Below, in pieces: positions 24,541-25,697 of a stretch of 25,697 bases of DNA. A model generated the notes under the pieces. The model did not search any database. It saw only the letters and a program-made list of their open reading frames with translations, and was not told the DNA's origin. Both the position numbers and the translations under genes were made by a program. The DNA is from Bacteroidia bacterium (lineage in GTDB: Bacteria; Bacteroidota; Bacteroidia; Bacteroidales; UBA932): positions 1 through 25,697 of the forward strand of contig JAGKTT010000031.1 in assembly GCA_021153285.1 (NCBI GenBank), given 5' to 3'. Numbering within the stretch: the stretch's first letter is position 1; each line of letters begins with the position of its first letter.

Positions 24541-24583
24541 TAACCTGCGTTTAAATTACACTATCGTACTTAAACGCAGGTTA
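24541..24583. repeat. 14-bp perfect inverted repeat between epimerase and lipocalin
   Basis: TAACCTGCGTTTAA (24541-24554) and TTAAACGCAGGTTA (24570-24583) pair perfectly around a 15-nt loop. The element fills most of the 54-bp gap and ends 3 bp before the lipocalin start codon. There is no T-tract on either side, so it is not a classic intrinsic terminator; an operator or translation-controlling hairpin is equally possible. Confidence 0.85.
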
Positions 24584-24591
24584 CTCAAATA

Positions 24592-25479
24592 CTATGCTAT
24601 TTCAATGGTATAGACGCTTGAGAATCTTTCTCCCGGAGCCAGGCAGTTTATCCAGTCCTTTTCACGGTAATCACCCTCATATCCTGCTCTGTCGCACCGG
24701 CCGTACCAAGGCTCGAGGCAGATGAAAGGTGCGTTCTTTGCCGGTGGAGACCATATTCCCACGACTGGAGCATCAAAGCTGAGGCTCAGCCAGGAAGAAC
24801 CATCGTTTCTGTGCAATGTAACCCGGGCGATCTGCGCATCCTGAAGCATAATGGTGTCAATCGAATCAAAGGTTTCTCGAGTCAATGGCAGAAGGCCGTC
24901 CTGAGGCATCTCGAGAGGATATTTAGTCTGAGCATCCACGCAGCCCTTTTCCTTTATCCTTATGCACTCCAGACCTTCGGATCTGTCAAATGAAAGGAAA
25001 CCACGCTCAGCAGTCTGAGGATCATAATCAGGATAGAAGAATGCCGGATGAGCACCGATCTGGAAATATATATTCTGCTCAGAAGGGTTATGAACATCCC
25101 AGATGACATATAGCTTGTTTCCTTCGAGCTTATACGCGATTTCAAGAACGAAAGGATAAGGATATTTCTTCAATGTCTCCTCAGACGACTCCAGTCTGTA
25201 TCTGACTTCTGTCTCATTACCCTCCACAAAAGTAAAATCCATATCACGGGCAAAACCGTGCTGTCCCAATTCATATTCCTGTCCGTCCACACGGTAACGC
25301 TTGTCCCATACGCTTCCTACAATCGGAAACAATACCGGAGAATGCCTTCCCCAGAAAGCGGGATCAGCCTGCCATAGATATTCTGTAGAGCCTTTTCTGA
25401 TGCTTGACAGCTCAGCACCGTGTTCCTTTACCTGAACAGTCAGGATATCGTTCTTAAGAGTATGCATATCGTAAGTCAT
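24592..25479 (-). CDS. Aldose 1-epimerase family protein, LacX-like
   Basis: 295 residues with no signal peptide, so cytoplasmic. Galactose-mutarotase fold with expected active-site residues: H74 in QHGFARD, H144 in GAHPAFFYP and E256 in CLEPWYGRCD; also FPIVGSV near the N-terminus. The LacX-type subgroup interconverts alpha and beta anomers of a sugar or sugar phosphate; the true substrate is often not known. It could aid use of glucose or galactose released by the polysaccharide locus, but it is far from that locus and has its own promoter-like box. Start at ATG 25479; a second ATG at 25467 is possible but fits the leader less well. Confidence 0.92.
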   Translation of the reverse strand: MTYDMHTLKNDILTVQVKEHGAELSSIRKGSTEYLWQADPAFWGRHSPVLFPIVGSVWDKRYRVDGQEYELGQHGFARDMDFTFVEGNETEVRYRLESSEETLKKYPYPFVLEIAYKLEGNKLYVIWDVHNPSEQNIYFQIGAHPAFFYPDYDPQTAERGFLSFDRSEGLECIRIKEKGCVDAQTKYPLEMPQDGLLPLTRETFDSIDTIMLQDAQIARVTLHRNDGSSWLSLSFDAPVVGIWSPPAKNAPFICLEPWYGRCDRAGYEGDYREKDWINCLAPGERFSSVYTIEIA

Positions 25480-25497
25480 TAGTTTGGTGTAAATTTA

Positions 25498-25505
25498 CAA
25501 AATTA
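25498..25505 (-). promoter_or_regulatory. Putative -7 box of the epimerase gene (TAATTTTG)
   Basis: Minus-strand TAnnTTTG match 18 bp before the ATG. A T-rich TTTTTTG lies 23 bp further upstream, slightly more than the usual -33 spacing. Confidence 0.55.
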
Positions 25506-25697
25506 TCTGACACCAGATGCATATATGACAAAAAATACGGATCAGCCGCAAAAGTATGTGTCGAAGGGCTTAACGTAAAATCCCGGTTGTTCAGTATTCA
25601 TCAGAACACTGGACCGCTTTCATAAACGACCCGTTGAGCGGAAAAACTGGCTTGCAATGGCCTCCGGCCGCTCATTGGTGCTGATTCCATACCCGTT
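25506..25697. other. Right-edge stretch without a supported gene
   Basis: Only very short open frames exist here on either strand. Two minus-strand frames are open from the right edge for about 25-32 codons and could be the tail of a gene starting beyond the window, but neither shows a motif I can recognise. GC content is locally raised near 25640-25675, around a GGCC-rich patch. Confidence 0.4.

Noticed and set aside
1..25697. Mobile element, CRISPR array, toxin-antitoxin, defence island or RNA gene
   Set aside because: No transposase, integrase, regularly spaced short repeats, restriction or Cas motifs, tRNA cloverleaf or rRNA sequence was recognised in the window.

Overview
The window looks like a chromosomal segment of a gut-type Bacteroidales (Bacteroidota) of intermediate GC. 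The taxonomic signs are a SusC/SusD pair, many Sec lipoproteins, a BACON domain, a FeoA-FeoB fusion, and promoter-like boxes of the Bacteroidota form TAnnTTTG upstream of several genes. Genus cannot be fixed from the sequence. No rRNA, tRNA, CRISPR array, transposase or integrase was found.

Region 1 (1-11216, all minus strand) is a polysaccharide utilisation locus read right to left: susC, susD, a large duplicated surface glycan-binding lipoprotein, a BACON/EF-hand/LRR/GH16 fusion, a second GH16, and a GH3 beta-glucosidase that runs off the left edge. Two laminarinase-type GH16 enzymes plus a BglX-like GH3 point to a beta-1,3-glucan (laminarin-like, possibly mixed-linkage) substrate. The GH16 enzymes would cut at the cell surface, SusCD would import the oligosaccharides and GH3 would finish them to glucose. 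A strong hairpin with a T-tract lies between the import/binding genes and the enzyme genes.

Region 2 (11217-13190) holds the control elements. A 309-bp leader upstream of susC carries a TAAATTTG box, four copies of an AGTGGA-centred motif and a long hairpin. Next comes a membrane-spanning one-component regulator of the DUF6377/SusR-like architecture (periplasmic helical domain, TM, coiled coil, cytoplasmic HTH). Its promoter-like box is packed against that of a divergent operon.

Region 3 (13191-18213, plus strand) is a tight three-gene operon: a periplasmic GH2, a lipoprotein subtilase (S8) with an intact catalytic triad, and a small lipocalin-like lipoprotein. A sugar hydrolase with a probably surface-exposed protease suggests processing of a glycoprotein or protein-linked glycan, but this is inference.

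Region 4 (18195-25697) is mostly housekeeping: queH (tRNA queuosine), an NhaC-type Na+/H+ antiporter, feoAB (ferrous iron uptake), an orphan two-domain lipoprotein, a Blc-like lipocalin and a LacX-like aldose 1-epimerase. A 14-bp perfect inverted repeat sits directly before the lipocalin start codon. The last ~190 bp hold no gene I can support.

I did not find a clearly new defence or mobile system. The best leads are the susC leader motif array, the G8 tract inside susC, the mid-operon terminator, the GH2-protease-lipoprotein operon and the domain duplications and fusions in the glycan-binding and GH16 proteins.
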